From Ascarosepion bandense (Eukaryota; Mollusca; Cephalopoda; Sepiida; Sepiidae): DNA of 64,000 nt. The stretch is from the NCBI GenBank assembly GCA_037127315.1, contig JBBBDQ010001943.1, positions 253,199-317,198 on the forward strand, read 5' to 3'. The notes beneath the pieces are model-generated. The model ran no database searches, had not been told where the DNA came from, and was given only the letters and a program-made list of their open reading frames with translations. Numbering within the stretch: the stretch's first letter is position 1; every line of letters begins with the position of its first letter. The position numbers and the translations under genes were made by a program. Below are positions 9,020 through 19,509 of the stretch, in pieces.

Positions 9020-9789
9020 GAGAAAATAAAAAAAGAAGAAAAAGAAGAAAAATAAGCAGTAAAAATAAAGAGAAGGCATGAAAAAAAGTAAAAAGAAGAT
9101 TGGGGTAAAAGAAATGAGAAGAATAAACTGAGAAAATAAAAAAAGAAGAAAAAGAAGAAAAATAAGCAGTAAAAATAAAGAGAAGGCATGAAAAAAAGTA
9201 AAAAGAAGATTGGGGTAAAAGAAATGAGAAGAATAAACTGAGAAAATAAAAAAAGAAGAAAAAGAAGAAAAATAAGCAGTAAAAATAAAGAGAAGGCATG
9301 AAAAAAAGTAAAAAGAAGATTGGGGTAAAAGAAATGAGAAGAATAAACTGAGAAAATAAAAAAAGAAGAAAAAGAAGAAAAATAAGCAGTACAAATAAAG
9401 AGAAGGCATGAAAAAAAGTAAAAAGAAGATTGGGGTAAAAGAAATGAGAAGAATAAACTGAGAAAATAAAAAAAGAAGAAAAAGAAGAAAAATAAGCAGT
9501 AAAAATAAAGAGAAGGCATGAAAAAAAGTAAAAAGAAGATTGGGGTAAAAGAAATGAGAAGAATAAACTGAGAAAATAAAAAAAGAAGAAAAAGAAGAAA
9601 AATAAGCAGTAAAAATAAAGAGAAGGCATGAAAAAAAGTAAAAAGAAGATTGGGGTAAAAGAAATGAGAAGAATAAACTGAGAAAATAAAAAAAGAAGAA
9701 AAAGAAGAAAAATAAGCAGTAAAAATAAAGAGAAGGCATGAAAAAAAGTAAAAAGAAGATTGGGGTAAAAGAAATGAGAAGAATAAACT
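9020..9789. repeat. 110-bp tandem array, 7 units
   Basis: Units begin with GAGAAAATAAAAAAAG at 9,020, 9,130, 9,240, 9,350, 9,460, 9,570 and 9,680, exactly 110 bp apart. Apart from one substitution in unit 4 (AGTACAAAT instead of AGTAAAAAT near 9,391) the units appear identical, so the array is recent or homogenised. The minus strand is pyrimidine-rich and nearly stop-free in all three frames, which creates Phe/Leu/Ser-rich frames of up to 252 codons. These are not proteins. Confidence 0.97.
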
Positions 9790-12700
9790 GAGAAAAATAT
9801 AAAAGAATAGAAAATAGATGATATAGACGAGAGAAAAATGAAGAAATAGGAGAAAGTGAAAGGAAAAGAATAAAAGGCAGAAGGAGGAGGAAGAGGAAGA
9901 GGAGGATGGTTAAAGTAACAGAAGGAGGAGGGTTAAGAAATTAAGAGGAAGTTTTAAGAATGAAGAGGACGATCGTTAGAGAATAAGAGAAGGAAGAGGG
10001 TAAAAGAATGATGAAGAGAATAGTTAAATAATGAGCAGGCGGATGGTTAAAAATAAAGAGGACGATCGTTAAAAGTAAGGAATAAAATGGCCAAAGAAAA
10101 TAGAGGATGTTTATAGAAAAATGGGGATGGTTAAGAAAAGAAGAGGTGGATAGTTAAGGAACAAAGAAGATGGGTGGTTAAAAGAAAAGGAGATGGATGG
10201 TTACAGAAAGATAAGGTAGATGGTTAAGGAAAGGAGGAGGTAAATAGTTAAGGAAAAAGTAAGGAAAGAGGAGGTGGAGGGTTAAAGAAAGAGGAGGTCG
10301 ATGTTTAAAGAAAGAGGAAGTGGTTGCTTGAAGAAAGAGGCGGTGTATGGTTAAAGAAAGAGAAGGTAGGTAGTTAAAGTAAGACAAATTCAGAGGTACA
10401 AGAAAAAGGCGGTTAACGGTTAAGAAAAGGATGGTTAAAGAAAACAGTGGAAGCTGTTTAAAGTAAGAGGAGGTAAATGGTTTAAAAAATGAGGAGGTGG
10501 ATGGTTAAAAAAGATGATGCGAATAGTTAAGAAAAAAAGTATGTGGATGGTTAAGGAAAGTGTAGATGGATAAGTAAAAAATGAGGCGGTGGATGGTTAA
10601 AGAACGTGGGGTGTATGCCTGAAGAAAGAGAAGGAGAATTGTTAAAGAATTAGTTGGTGGATGGTTAAAGAAAAAGGAGGTGGATGGTTGAAAAAAAGAG
10701 AAAGAGAACGTGAATGATTAAAGAAAGTGGTGGATTTTTAAGGAAAGGAGGGGATTAATGGTTAGAGAAGGAGAAGGTGAATGTTTAAGGAAAGAAGAGA
10801 TGGATGTTTAAGGAAAGCGGAGATGGATGATTGAATAACAAGGAGGTGGATGGTTAAAGAAAGAGGAGGTGGATGGTTGGAAGATAGAGCAGATGGATTT
10901 TTTAAGAAAGTGGAAGTTGATGATTAAAAAAGACGATATGGACTGTTAAAGAAAGAGGAGGAGGACGGTTGAAAAATGAGGAGTTGGACGGTAAAAATAA
11001 GATATTGTAGATGGTTAAATAAGACAAGTTTGGGGTTTTTACGCGGTGAACAGGTAAGGAAAAAGACGGTGGGTGGTTAAAGAAAGGGTATATAGATGGT
11101 TAAGAAAAGAGGTGGATCGTTGAAGAAAGAACAGTTGGCTGGTTAAAGAGAAAGGGTGTATCTGTTTAAAGAAAGAGGAGGCCTATGTTTAAAGAAAGAG
11201 GAGTTGGATGGTTAAAAAAGATGGGGTGAATGGTTAAGATAAGACTAGATGTATGGTCAAAGAAACAGTAGATGGATGGTTAAAGAAGAATAAGGTGGAT
11301 CTTTTTGGAAAGCGGAGATTGATGTTTAAGGAAAGTGGAGATAGATGGTTGAAGAAAGAGGTGGATGGCTAAAGAAAGAAGAGGAGGATAGTTGAAGAAA
11401 GCGGAGGTGAATGGTTGAAAAAGATGGGGTGAATGGTTAAGATAAGACTAGATGGACGGATAAAGAAAGAGGGGTTGGATGCTTGAAGAACGAGAGTGTG
11501 ATGGCTAAATATTTTAAGATTAATGGTTAAAAAAAGAGGAGTGGAAGGTTAAAGAAAGAGGTGGTGGATGGTTACGGAAAGTGTAGATGGATGGTTAATA
11601 AAAAAGAGGAGTTCGATGGTTAAAGTAAGGAGAGGGGGCGGTTAAAATAAGAGGGAGGTGGATGGCTAAAGAAAGAGGAAGTGAATGGTTCAAGAAAAGG
11701 AGGTGGATAGTCAAAGAAAAGTAGAGGTGGATGTTTAAAGAAAGAAAATGGGGATGGTTAAGGAAAGAGGAGGTTGTTGGTTAAGAAAAAGAAGGCGGAT
11801 GGTTAAAGAATGAAGAGGTGAATGGTTAAGGAAAGAGGATGTGGATGTTTGAAGAAAGTGACGGTGGATGGATAAAGAAAGTAGAGGCGTATGGTTAATG
11901 AATCAGGGGGTAGATTGTTCAGGAAAAAGGTGGTGTATGGTTAATGAAGGTGGATGGTTGAAGAAAGAGGAGGTGGATGGTTAAGGAACAAGGTGATGGA
12001 TGGGTAAGGAAAGCGGAAGGGGTGGTTAAGGAAAGAAAAGATGGATGGTTAAGGAGAGGCGGTTGACGATTAAATAATAAAAAGATGCATAATTAAAGAA
12101 AGAGGAGTTGGTGGCTAGTTAAGGAAAAATGTAATATATGGCTAAGGAAAGAGGAGGTGGATGTTTGAAGAAAGAGGAAGTGCATGGTTAAAGAAAAACA
12201 AGGTGGATAATGAAAAGAGCTTGTTTGTTAAGGAAAGAGGTGGGGGATGGTTTAAGAAAAGTGTTGCTGGATTGTTAAGGAACGAGGAGGTGTATGGATA
12301 AAAAGAGGCGGATGGTTAAGGAAATAAGGAGTTGGATGGTTACGGAAAGTGTAGGCCGATGGTTAAGGAAAGAGGACGTGGATGGTTAAGAAAAAAGAAG
12401 GTGGACGGTTAAAGGAAAGAGGATGTGGATGGTTGAAGACAAAGGATGTAGATGAGTAAGGAAATCGGAGGGGGTGGTTAAGAAAAAAGGAAGGTGGATG
12501 GTTAAGAAAAAAGAAGTCGATTGTTAAGGAAAAAAGGTGGTGTATCGTTAAGGAAGGAAGTGGTGGATGGTTGAAGAAAAGAGTGTATAGATGGGTAAGG
12601 AAAGCGGAGGGGTGGTTAAGGAAAGCGGAGGGGTGGTTAAGGAAAACGGAGGGGTGGTTAAGGAAAGAGGTGGGGATGGTCAAGGAAAGCGGAGGGGTGG

Positions 12701-13062
12701 TTAAGGAAAGAGGTGGGGATGGTCAAGGAAAGAGGTGGTGGATGGTCAAGGAAAGAGGTGGTGGATGGTTTAGGAATAATGACGTAAATGGTTAAGAAAA
12801 GAGGAGGTGAATGGTTAAGGAAAGCAGTGGTGGATAGTTGAGGAAGTGGATGTTTGAAGAAAAGTGGGTAAATGTTTGAGGAAACGTTGGTGGATGTTTA
12901 AAGAAAGAGGAGTTGAATGGATAACAAAAAAGGAGGTGGATGTTTGAAGAAACGGAGGTGAATAGTTAAAGAAAAGTGGAGGTGGATGTTTAAAGGAAGA
13001 AGATTTGGGTGGTTAAAGAAAGAAGTGATGCATATTTAAAGAACGGCGATGTGGATGGTTAA
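9790..13062. repeat. Degenerate purine-rich minisatellite (21-24 bp units)
   Basis: About 3.3 kb of diverged repeats around the theme GGTTAAGGAAAGAGGAGGTG plus GAT. Unit length drifts between about 20 and 30 bp. At 12,598-12,740 a local 21-bp form (AAGGAAAGCGGAGGGGTGGTT) is amplified several times. A 106-codon minus frame and a 74-codon plus frame here are repeat artefacts. Confidence 0.93.
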
Positions 13063-13785
13063 GGACAGAGGAGTTTAATGGTTAAAGAAACAGGAGTTGA
13101 ATGGTTAAGGAAAGAGGAGTTGAATGGTTAAAGAAACAGGAGTTGAATGGTTAAAGAAACAGGAGTTGAATGGTTAAAGAAACAGGAGTTGAATGGTTAA
13201 GGACAGAGGAGTTTAATGGTTAAAGAAACAGGAGTTGAATGGTTAAGGAAAGAGGAGTTGAATGGTTAAAGAAACAGGAGTTGAATGGTTAAAGAAACAG
13301 GAGTTGAATGGTTAAAGAAACAGGAGTTGAATGGTTAAGGAAAGAGGAGTTGAATGGTTAAAGAAACAGGAGTTGAATGGTTAAAGAAACAGGAGTTGAA
13401 TGGTTAAAGAAACAGGAGTTGAATGGTTAAAGAAACAGGAGTTGAATGGTTAAGGAAAGAGGAGTTGAATGGTTAAAGAAACAGGAGTTGAATGGTTAAA
13501 GAAACAGGAGTTGAATGGTTAAAGAAACAGGAGTTGAATGGTTAAAGAAACAGGAGTTGAATGGTTAAAGAAACAGTTGAATGGTTAAGGAAAGAGGAGT
13601 TGAATGGTTAAAGAAACAGGAGTTGAATGGTTAAAGAAACAGGAGTTGAATGGTTAAAGAAACAGGAGTTGAATGGTTAAGGAAAGAGGAGTTGAATGGT
13701 TAAAGAAACAGGAGTTGAATGGTTAAAGAAACAGGAGTTGAATGGTTAAAGAAACAGGAGTTGAATGGTTAAAGAAAGGTGTAGT
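13063..13785. repeat. Homogeneous 23-bp minisatellite block
   Basis: About 31 units of AGGAGTTGAATGGTTAAAGA plus AAC, alternating with a variant that ends GGAAAG. GGACAGAGGAGTTTAATGG occurs at 13,063 and again at 13,201, 138 bp (six units) apart, showing block-wise amplification. It is much more uniform than the flanking repeats. Confidence 0.95.
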
Positions 13786-14468
13786 TAATGGTTAAGGAAA
13801 GAGTTAGTGGATGTATGAAGAAAGGGGAGGTGGATGTTTAAGAAAAGAAGAGGTAGATATTTTAATAAAAGAGGAGGTGGATGGTTAAGAGAAAAAAGGT
13901 GGATGGTTAAAGTAAGAGAAGGTGTATAAAAAAAGAGAAATAGAGTTAGATGGTTGAGGAAAAAAGAGATGGATGGTTTAAGAACAGAGGAGCTGGCTGG
14001 TTAAGAAAAACGGTGGTTGATATTTAATGAACGAGAAGGTGGATGGTTAAGAAAAGAGGAGGTAGATGGTTAAGGAAAGAGGAGGCGGATGTTTGATAAA
14101 AAGAGGAGATAGATAATTAAGGAAAGAGGAGTTGGATGGTGACGGAAAGAGTAGATGGATGGTTATATAAAGCGGTGGTGGACAGGTAAGAAAAGAGGAG
14201 GTGGAAGGTTACGGAAAGAGTAGGTGGATGTTTGATAAAAAGTGGAGATGGGTGGTTAAGAAAAGAGAAGGTAGATGGTTAATGAAAGAGGAGTTGGATG
14301 ATTAAAGAAAGAGGAGGTTACGAAAAGAGTATGTAGATGGTTAAGGAAAGAGCAGGTGGATGGTTAAGGAAAGTGTAGGTTGATTCTTCAAAAAAGGAGG
14401 TGGATGGTTAAGGAATGTGGTGGTGGACGGGTATGGAAAGCGGTGGTGTATGTTTAATGAAAGAGGTG
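13786..14468. repeat. Degenerate purine-rich minisatellite, right part
   Basis: Diverged GGTTAAGAAAAGAGGAGGTG-type units continue to the mariner fragment at 14,469. Confidence 0.92.
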
Positions 14469-14742
14469 GTGGAGAGTCAGACTGAATGAGGTCATTGACT
14501 GATTCAATCACCTTAGGAAACCTCACTTCTGTAGGCCTCCCAGGCCTGTCTTCATCCTCAACACTACTTCGTTCTTCTTTTAAACAATTTAGTCCACTTG
14601 TAGACTTTTTCTGGTTGAAACATGTGGCACCATACACAGTTGATATTCTCCTATGAATTTCAACTGGTTTGCACCCTTCAGCAACCAAAAACTTGATCAC
14701 TGACCTCTGTTCAATCCTGGATTATGCTTCTTGGTCGGCCAT
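14469..14742 (-). pseudogene. Mariner (Mos1/SETMAR-type) transposase N-terminal fragment
   Basis: Minus strand starting at ATG 14,742: MADQEA, a stop, then SRIEQRSVIKFLVAEGCKPV, EIHRRISTVYGATCFNQ, EERSSVEDEDRPGRPTEVR and PKVIESVNDLIQSD. This is the helix-turn-helix DNA-binding region of mariner-family transposases (HTH_48 plus the GRP linker). An in-frame stop at codon 7 and loss of everything after IQSD leave no DDE domain. The right edge of the minisatellite array lies immediately at the break. Confidence 0.88.
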
Positions 14743-15559
14743 ATTTGTTCATCTCCAAAAAAAGTTTTTTTTTTGAATGTGCAAAAATTCCCTTTGAAAA
14801 AAAAGTAAAGGAAAAAATTAAAAAAAGTAAGCTTTTATCTTTATTAGAAGTTTTTATACCGAAAAATTCACCTTATTTATTGAATGACCCTCGTAATATT
14901 AATTTGAAAATGTATCATCTACTTTTATAAAAAAATCATGCTTTCTCGTTAACTAACTTTTCTAACGTTAATATTTCTAACGCAAGATCTTAAAATTCAG
15001 AATTGTGTTGTGTATCTTCGTCGCCAAATTGTTGTGGCAAATCTTAACGCAAATCTTCGATGCCAAATTTGTTGTGGAGTTGTTGCGACGAAACTTCGCC
15101 GCAAAGTCGTAGTGACCGATTTGGCCGGAAGTCAAACACGGAACACAAGAGGTAGGTTCAAATCTGTGTATTAGTATAACAAGAACATATGTACAACGTA
15201 ACTGCACAGTTAAAGTGCGTATTGGATTACTAGTAACTGGCATTAACTGCGTACTAGCTGTCGTACTAACTACCTTAACTGTCTACGGAAGTCACGCAGG
15301 CAATTATATATATAGTAAGAGGAAGAGTTCGTTCCTCGTAGAAGAGCAGCATAACAGTTTTGCATATAAAAATTTGTACAAAACAATGGCTAAAAACAAA
15401 TACACATAGATGCTATATGCGAGGTAGATATCTACTGTAAATTTGCATTAAAACAATTTGTGATATTTATGAACAAATTTGCATCATCAATCACCTTTTG
15501 AACAGGTTTACTTCTGATGCGCTTTTATCTTTAGTATTTTGACTTTAACTCAACAGTAC
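14743..15559. other. No recognised feature
   Basis: Contains short imperfect internal repeats (TTGTTGTGGCAAATC and CCAAATTTGTTGTGG) at 15,020-15,080. The 88-codon minus and 64-codon plus frames are not recognised. Confidence 0.5.
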
Positions 15560-16082
15560 AAAATTAGAAGCTAAGGTCTCATCATTTTACAGTTGAAATT
15601 CCTAGGTGTCACCGTCAGTTTTATAATAAAAGTTTTGTTTTTTTTATCTCTCGCACATCTTCCTTGTGGAACTATCTTCCGATTCCTTGCTTCCCAGTCA
15701 ACTTTGATTTCAAAGATAAATGTAATATCAATCGTTAACTTTGGTCTTTTTATTTCCTGTTCTTTTATTGCTTTCTCCCTTTAATTATCTTTCCTTCTCA
15801 TTATTATCAGTCCTGTGCTAACAGCTTCTTCTCTCGCTCGTGGAACTCTCTTTCGGCTTCTTTCTTTACACTCAACTTTGATCTTTAAAGATTTAAATGC
15901 AATCTCCATCGTTATTTACTGCCTTCTTGATTCCTCTTTTATTGTTATCTCCCCTTTAATTATATTTTCCTCTCATTATTATAAGTCCTATGCTAACAGT
16001 TTCTTCTCTCGCTTGTGGAGCTCTCTTTCGGCTTCTGGTTTCCAGTCAACTTTGATTTTCAAAGATTTACATAAAGTGTAAA
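15560..16082 (+). pseudogene. LINE C-terminal tail, three tandem degenerate copies
   Basis: The segment encoding ANSFFSRLWSSLSASGFQST and LIFKDL appears near 15,985-16,075. An earlier copy lies near 15,818-15,900 and a more worn one near 15,640-15,720, about 170-185 bp apart. The motif corresponds to FYSNSFFSRASRLWNSLP with FP.YNLQVFK of the jockey/CR1-like C-terminus at 1,251 and 60,252. TA- and CT-rich spacers separate the copies. Confidence 0.6.
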
Positions 16083-16484
16083 ACCTTAGGTTAATCGTTT
16101 TTCTTTTATTGTTCTATCGACTTGACAATGTTCATCTTATTTCTCATATTCTTTCTCGCTCATTTATTTCTTACATTTCAATGGCTTTAATACTTTTGTT
16201 TAAAGTAAAACGATTTTTTAAAGGATTATATCTTTGCCACGATATCAGGTATGTGAAGCTTCGTCACCAATTCCAATCTTGATTGACAAACTTTTCCTAC
16301 ACCTCTTCCTCCTCGTTCTCCTCCTTAGTGCCATTGAATATCTCTATGGAGACTAGGACCATATCTTCATCACACGAGGTATGGCTAATATAGGTTCACT
16401 AGTAAGTAGGTTTTTAAACTCGAGTCACCAGATTCAGATTACTAGAAACGTTGCCAACAAAAGCTAGAGAACCACCTCTGCTCT
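16083..16484. other. No recognised feature
   Basis: Pyrimidine-leaning sequence with a CTCCT-rich stretch at about 16,300-16,330. Nothing recognised. Confidence 0.5.
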
Positions 16485-16640
16485 GCTACTGATCCCTACC
16501 GGAGAGGTGAAGAGATGAATTCATACCCTTTCCCAAAGGTATTTGTGCAAAAATGGAACATAACAAACATCGCTGAAATTTGAACTCAGTGCTCCGATTC
16601 CATTTTGTACACCGATAAGTGTACGTCCTCACACCAAGTG
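16485..16640 (-). mobile_element. SINE2 (tRNA-derived) fragment
   Basis: On the minus strand GGAGCACTGAGTTCAAATTT (B-box side) is followed by GCACAAATACCTTTGGGAAA and GGTATGAATTCATCTCTTC. This is the head-to-body order seen in the fuller copy at 39,592-39,903. Truncated in the body. Confidence 0.65.
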
Positions 16641-17085
16641 AAAACTTCCTGTCGATAATTGCAATATTCGTAATTAACTTTCTTTTTTTTTTTTGCAGGT
16701 CATTCACCGTAAAAGAAAATCTGGTTTTCTAAATTTTAGTTGAAATAAAAATTTTAAAAAAACACAATAGTAGATGGGATTGCTATGATTTTTTTTTTTT
16801 TAGGCAAATGAATGAGAAACTGAAAAAAAAAACGCGTTTCGGTTTCTAGGTCTTCAATGACTAAAGTAATGTGTAATTTTCTAACTGATCGAATTATACA
16901 TGTTCAGGAGGGAGATGGGAGACTGAAAAAGCTAACGTCAGTTTTAATTATATACTAGCGAGAAACACTAAAGATGCGTGAACGGTGAAATTTGAATTTA
17001 ATTTTTTACTCTACAGAGTGGGTCAGAGGAAATTGCTTATTTGGAATAACAAATAAAGCAAAAGTAATGCAGATACACAAGTAAT
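16641..17085. other. No recognised feature
   Basis: AT-rich with poly-T and poly-A runs. No domain found. Confidence 0.5.
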
Positions 17086-17360
17086 TCTTTAAACAGCATC
17101 AGTTACAACATTTAAATTTAATGTTTTACAAGCTTTAAAGATGACATCAGACAGATGGCGTCCATTCTGCTCAATACACTGGGTTAATCGTACTCTGAAG
17201 TTTCGGTCAACTCTTTCCAGCATATCGGCGGGTATGTTGGTGACAGCTTGACGAATGTTGTTCTTCAGATGAGCCAGGGTGTTAGGACGATCGTTGTAAA
17301 CAAGTGACTTCAAGTAGCCCCATAGAAAATAGTCACAGGGTGATAAATCAGGGCACTGTT
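17086..17360 (-). pseudogene. Tc1/mariner transposase C-terminal fragment
   Basis: The minus strand reads EQCPDLSPCDYFLWGYLKS, then LVYNDRPNTLAHLKNNIRQA, NIPADMLERVDRNFRVRL and HLSDVIFKACKTLN. PDLSPCDYFLWG is the end of the catalytic domain of IS630/Tc1/mariner transposases and carries the third catalytic aspartate. A stop (TGA) lies just upstream of PEQCPDL, and the first two catalytic residues are missing. It differs from the family at 14,469 and at 42,905, so at least three mariner-type lineages are present. Confidence 0.87.
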
Positions 17361-17575
17361 CTGGTCAATGCAGATCGCCCCTCAAAGAGATGGAAAGTTC
17401 TGCTGCAAAACTGATTGAAACGCGCGCTGTGTGTGCCGTGTAAAGTAAGCAGAAACAAACTTTAAATCCCGCACTCTCGAGTAACCCCACCATTGACAAA
17501 AAATTATAAGATCAAATTAAAAAATGATATTAAAACTTAATCAGAGCAACCTGTCATTCGATTTTACTGCCAAAT

Positions 17576-17578
<3 letters not shown>
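17361..17578. other. No recognised feature
   Basis: Short spacer before the (TA)n tract. Confidence 0.4.
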
Positions 17579-17625
<47 letters not shown>

Positions 17626-17833
17626 TGAAAAAAGATAAGTCGTGAACATTTTGTTTAAAGTGTAATTTTTTGTTATTATTATTATTATTGTTATTTATCT
17701 TTTTGTGTACTCTATATCGAAACGGATCTCGATATGTAAAGTCAGAAATGTATGCACCTGAAGAGAGTCAACTTTGGACTCGAAACATGCGTAGAAACAC
17801 AAATATAATTATGGGCATGTAATGCATTGTACC

Positions 17834-17874
<41 letters not shown>

Positions 17875-17987
17875 ATCTACACTTTATTATAATAATAATG
17901 AATCTACACTTTAAAAAAAACGTTCACGACTACTCACACTTTTTTCACCTATTCCATTTTCTCTTGTTGGAATAGACCCTCTTTCTG

Positions 17988-18034
<47 letters not shown>
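17579..18034. mobile_element. Foldback element with Penelope-type terminus, flanked by (TA)n
   Basis: Bounded by (TA)n tracts at 17,579-17,623 and 17,990-18,034. Inner arms are inverted: GTGAAAAAAGATAAGTCGTG at 17,625 against CGACTACTCACACTTTTTTC near 17,925, with TTTAAAGTGTA/TACACTTTAAA next to them. It carries a hammerhead-like motif (17,758-17,793) and (AAT)n tracts. The segment 59,640-59,880 is homologous to its reverse complement. Inverted terminal pLTRs with hammerhead motifs are known for Penelope-like elements; that assignment is inference. Confidence 0.65.
17758..17793 (+). ncRNA. Hammerhead ribozyme-like motif in foldback element
   Basis: CUGAAGA (17,758-17,764), stem II GAGUC/GACUC with a 7-nt loop, GAAA (17,782-17,785), then a minimal stem III (C..G) and GUA as possible cleavage triplet. 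Stem I pairs poorly in this copy, but the homologous copy at 59,805-59,848 pairs UCGC/GCGA. The core boxes are intact. Confidence 0.6.
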
Positions 18035-18039
<5 letters not shown>

Positions 18040-18394
18040 GTAAATTTGGCGGAAGATGATTCGCCGTTTTTTAACAGGCTGGAAATTCAACAGACATAAG
18101 ATGTTTATCCCTCTTAATAGAATTTTTTGAGAAGAATAATTGCTGCCTAATTATATACGAATGGATTATCACGTCAAGAATTGACAGATTGAGCAATGCT
18201 TGTCAGCTGATGCTAGAATCACCTGGTTTTTTAATAAGAGTTTTCCATCTCTTAGCTGTATGTTGGATGCTTAGCTCCTAATAGAAGATCATACACGATT
18301 TATCAACCGTCAACCGTTGGTTTGAAATGTATTCTCCTAGACTGGTTGCCAACCAAAGGGCTATTTTCTACCTGCTATTTATTCATTGCTTAGG

Positions 18395-18397
<3 letters not shown>
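18035..18397. other. No recognised feature
   Basis: Single-copy-looking AT-rich DNA between two (TA)n tracts. Confidence 0.45.

Positions 18398-18447
<50 letters not shown>
18398..18447. repeat. (TA)n microsatellite
   Basis: TA tract directly abutting the left terminus of the Penelope-like element. Confidence 0.97.
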
Positions 18448-18451
<4 letters not shown>

Positions 18452-19304
18452 TATCGAAGCAGCAGATAATTTTATAAACATGTACTGATAAATTTATCAG
18501 AAAATATCTTGTCTATTATATTTAATCATGAGCCATTCTAAACATCATATGACCTCATAGTCTCTAATAAACCTACAATAACACAACTAAACCCTTTACA
18601 GAAAACCAATGTAATGTATCAATTTACATGCCCGTTCGGAGATTGTATCTCTGATACTAATAATAAACCCACTATATATATTGGTTTTACTTCAACCAGG
18701 CTCTCCCGTAGACTTACCTGTCACCTTTCTGATCAGAGTTCAATTAAACAACATTTTCTTAGAAAAACATAGCCATCTAGGTAATATTAGAGAGATTTTA
18801 GTCAATAACACAATAATACTCACTCATACACGCAGTAAAAAGAACCTTCACATATTGGAGGCCATCTACATTAATTCAAAACAACCAACACTTAATAAAG
18901 TGACATTTCAATCTGGTCGCAACACATTACATTGCATTTAAATATTTGGTTCTGTTAACATTTTGGTCCCACACGCTGTGACGTCATAGAACCTCATTAC
19001 AAATTTGCAAACTGAGTCTGCAATTCGGTGACTGTTACCGTTGCTTAGCAATGTTTTATGTCAACACAAGATGAATCATCTTTGATGGTGGATATATTTA
19101 TATTAACGTCCCTGTAACCTCTCGTAAGATGGCTCATTTGAGTCGAAAGCTTAGAACCAACATAATAAAAAGATCTCCAAATGTTGAACAATTTTTCTCT
19201 TTATTTTCACCTGGAATTAAAACGAAAATACTATATCTAGAACGGCCCATGATTTAACATAATAGACATTCATTGTCTGTTATATTCAACAGTATATGTT
19301 TCGA

Positions 19305-19305
<1 letters not shown>
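18448..19305 (+). mobile_element. Penelope-like element remnant with inverted termini
   Basis: The left end (18,448-18,550; TGTATCGAAGCAGCAGATAA, TTTAATCATGAGCCATTCTA) is the inverted form of the right-end sequence shared by 19,215-19,305, 41,040-41,130 and 41,935-42,040 (GAACGGCTCATGATTAAACA, ACAGTATATGTTT). Between the ends lies a GIY-YIG endonuclease fragment (18,619-18,941) and a downstream segment with AAGATGGCTCATTTGAGTCG near 19,125. Both ends abut (TA)n. The RT domain is absent here; a Penelope-type RT fragment of uncertain relation lies at 44,690. Confidence 0.72.
18619..18941 (+). pseudogene. GIY-YIG endonuclease domain of a Penelope-like element
   Basis: Frame 1 encodes CPFGDCISDTNNKPTIYIGF, TSTRLSRRLTCHLSDQSSIK and QHFLRK, then a stop at about 18,770. 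One base out of phase, frame 2 continues HSHLGNIREILVNNTIILTH, SKKNLHILEAIYINSKQPTL and NKVTFQSGR, to TAA at 18,939-18,941. IYIGFT is the YIG part of GIY-YIG, RRL.. carries the usual arginine, and the Glu in LEAIYI fits the catalytic Glu. This is the C-terminal endonuclease typical of Penelope-like retroelements, broken by a single frameshift in an A-run near 18,763. Confidence 0.85.

Positions 19306-19361
<56 letters not shown>
19306..19361. repeat. (TA)n microsatellite
   Basis: TA tract at the right terminus of the Penelope-like element. Confidence 0.97.
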
Positions 19362-19363
<2 letters not shown>

Positions 19364-19509
19364 AAATGAAAATGAAAACTTATAAGATGTGCTTGATCGT
19401 CTAAGGTAAGTCAGGTACAAGGATTATATTTCGTAACAAGTAATTATATACAAAATAAAATCCTTGCATTTGCCATGATAAAGTCCAACAGAAGACAAAA
19501 CGCGTTGAT

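Noticed and set aside
8889..9739. Minus-strand frames of 246-252 codons rich in Phe, Leu and Ser, resembling membrane proteins
   Set aside because: They are the pyrimidine strand of the 110-bp array, open in all three frames with no codon structure.
13063..13785. Regular repeat block considered as a CRISPR array
   Set aside because: Units are contiguous 23-mers without unique spacers, in an animal genome.
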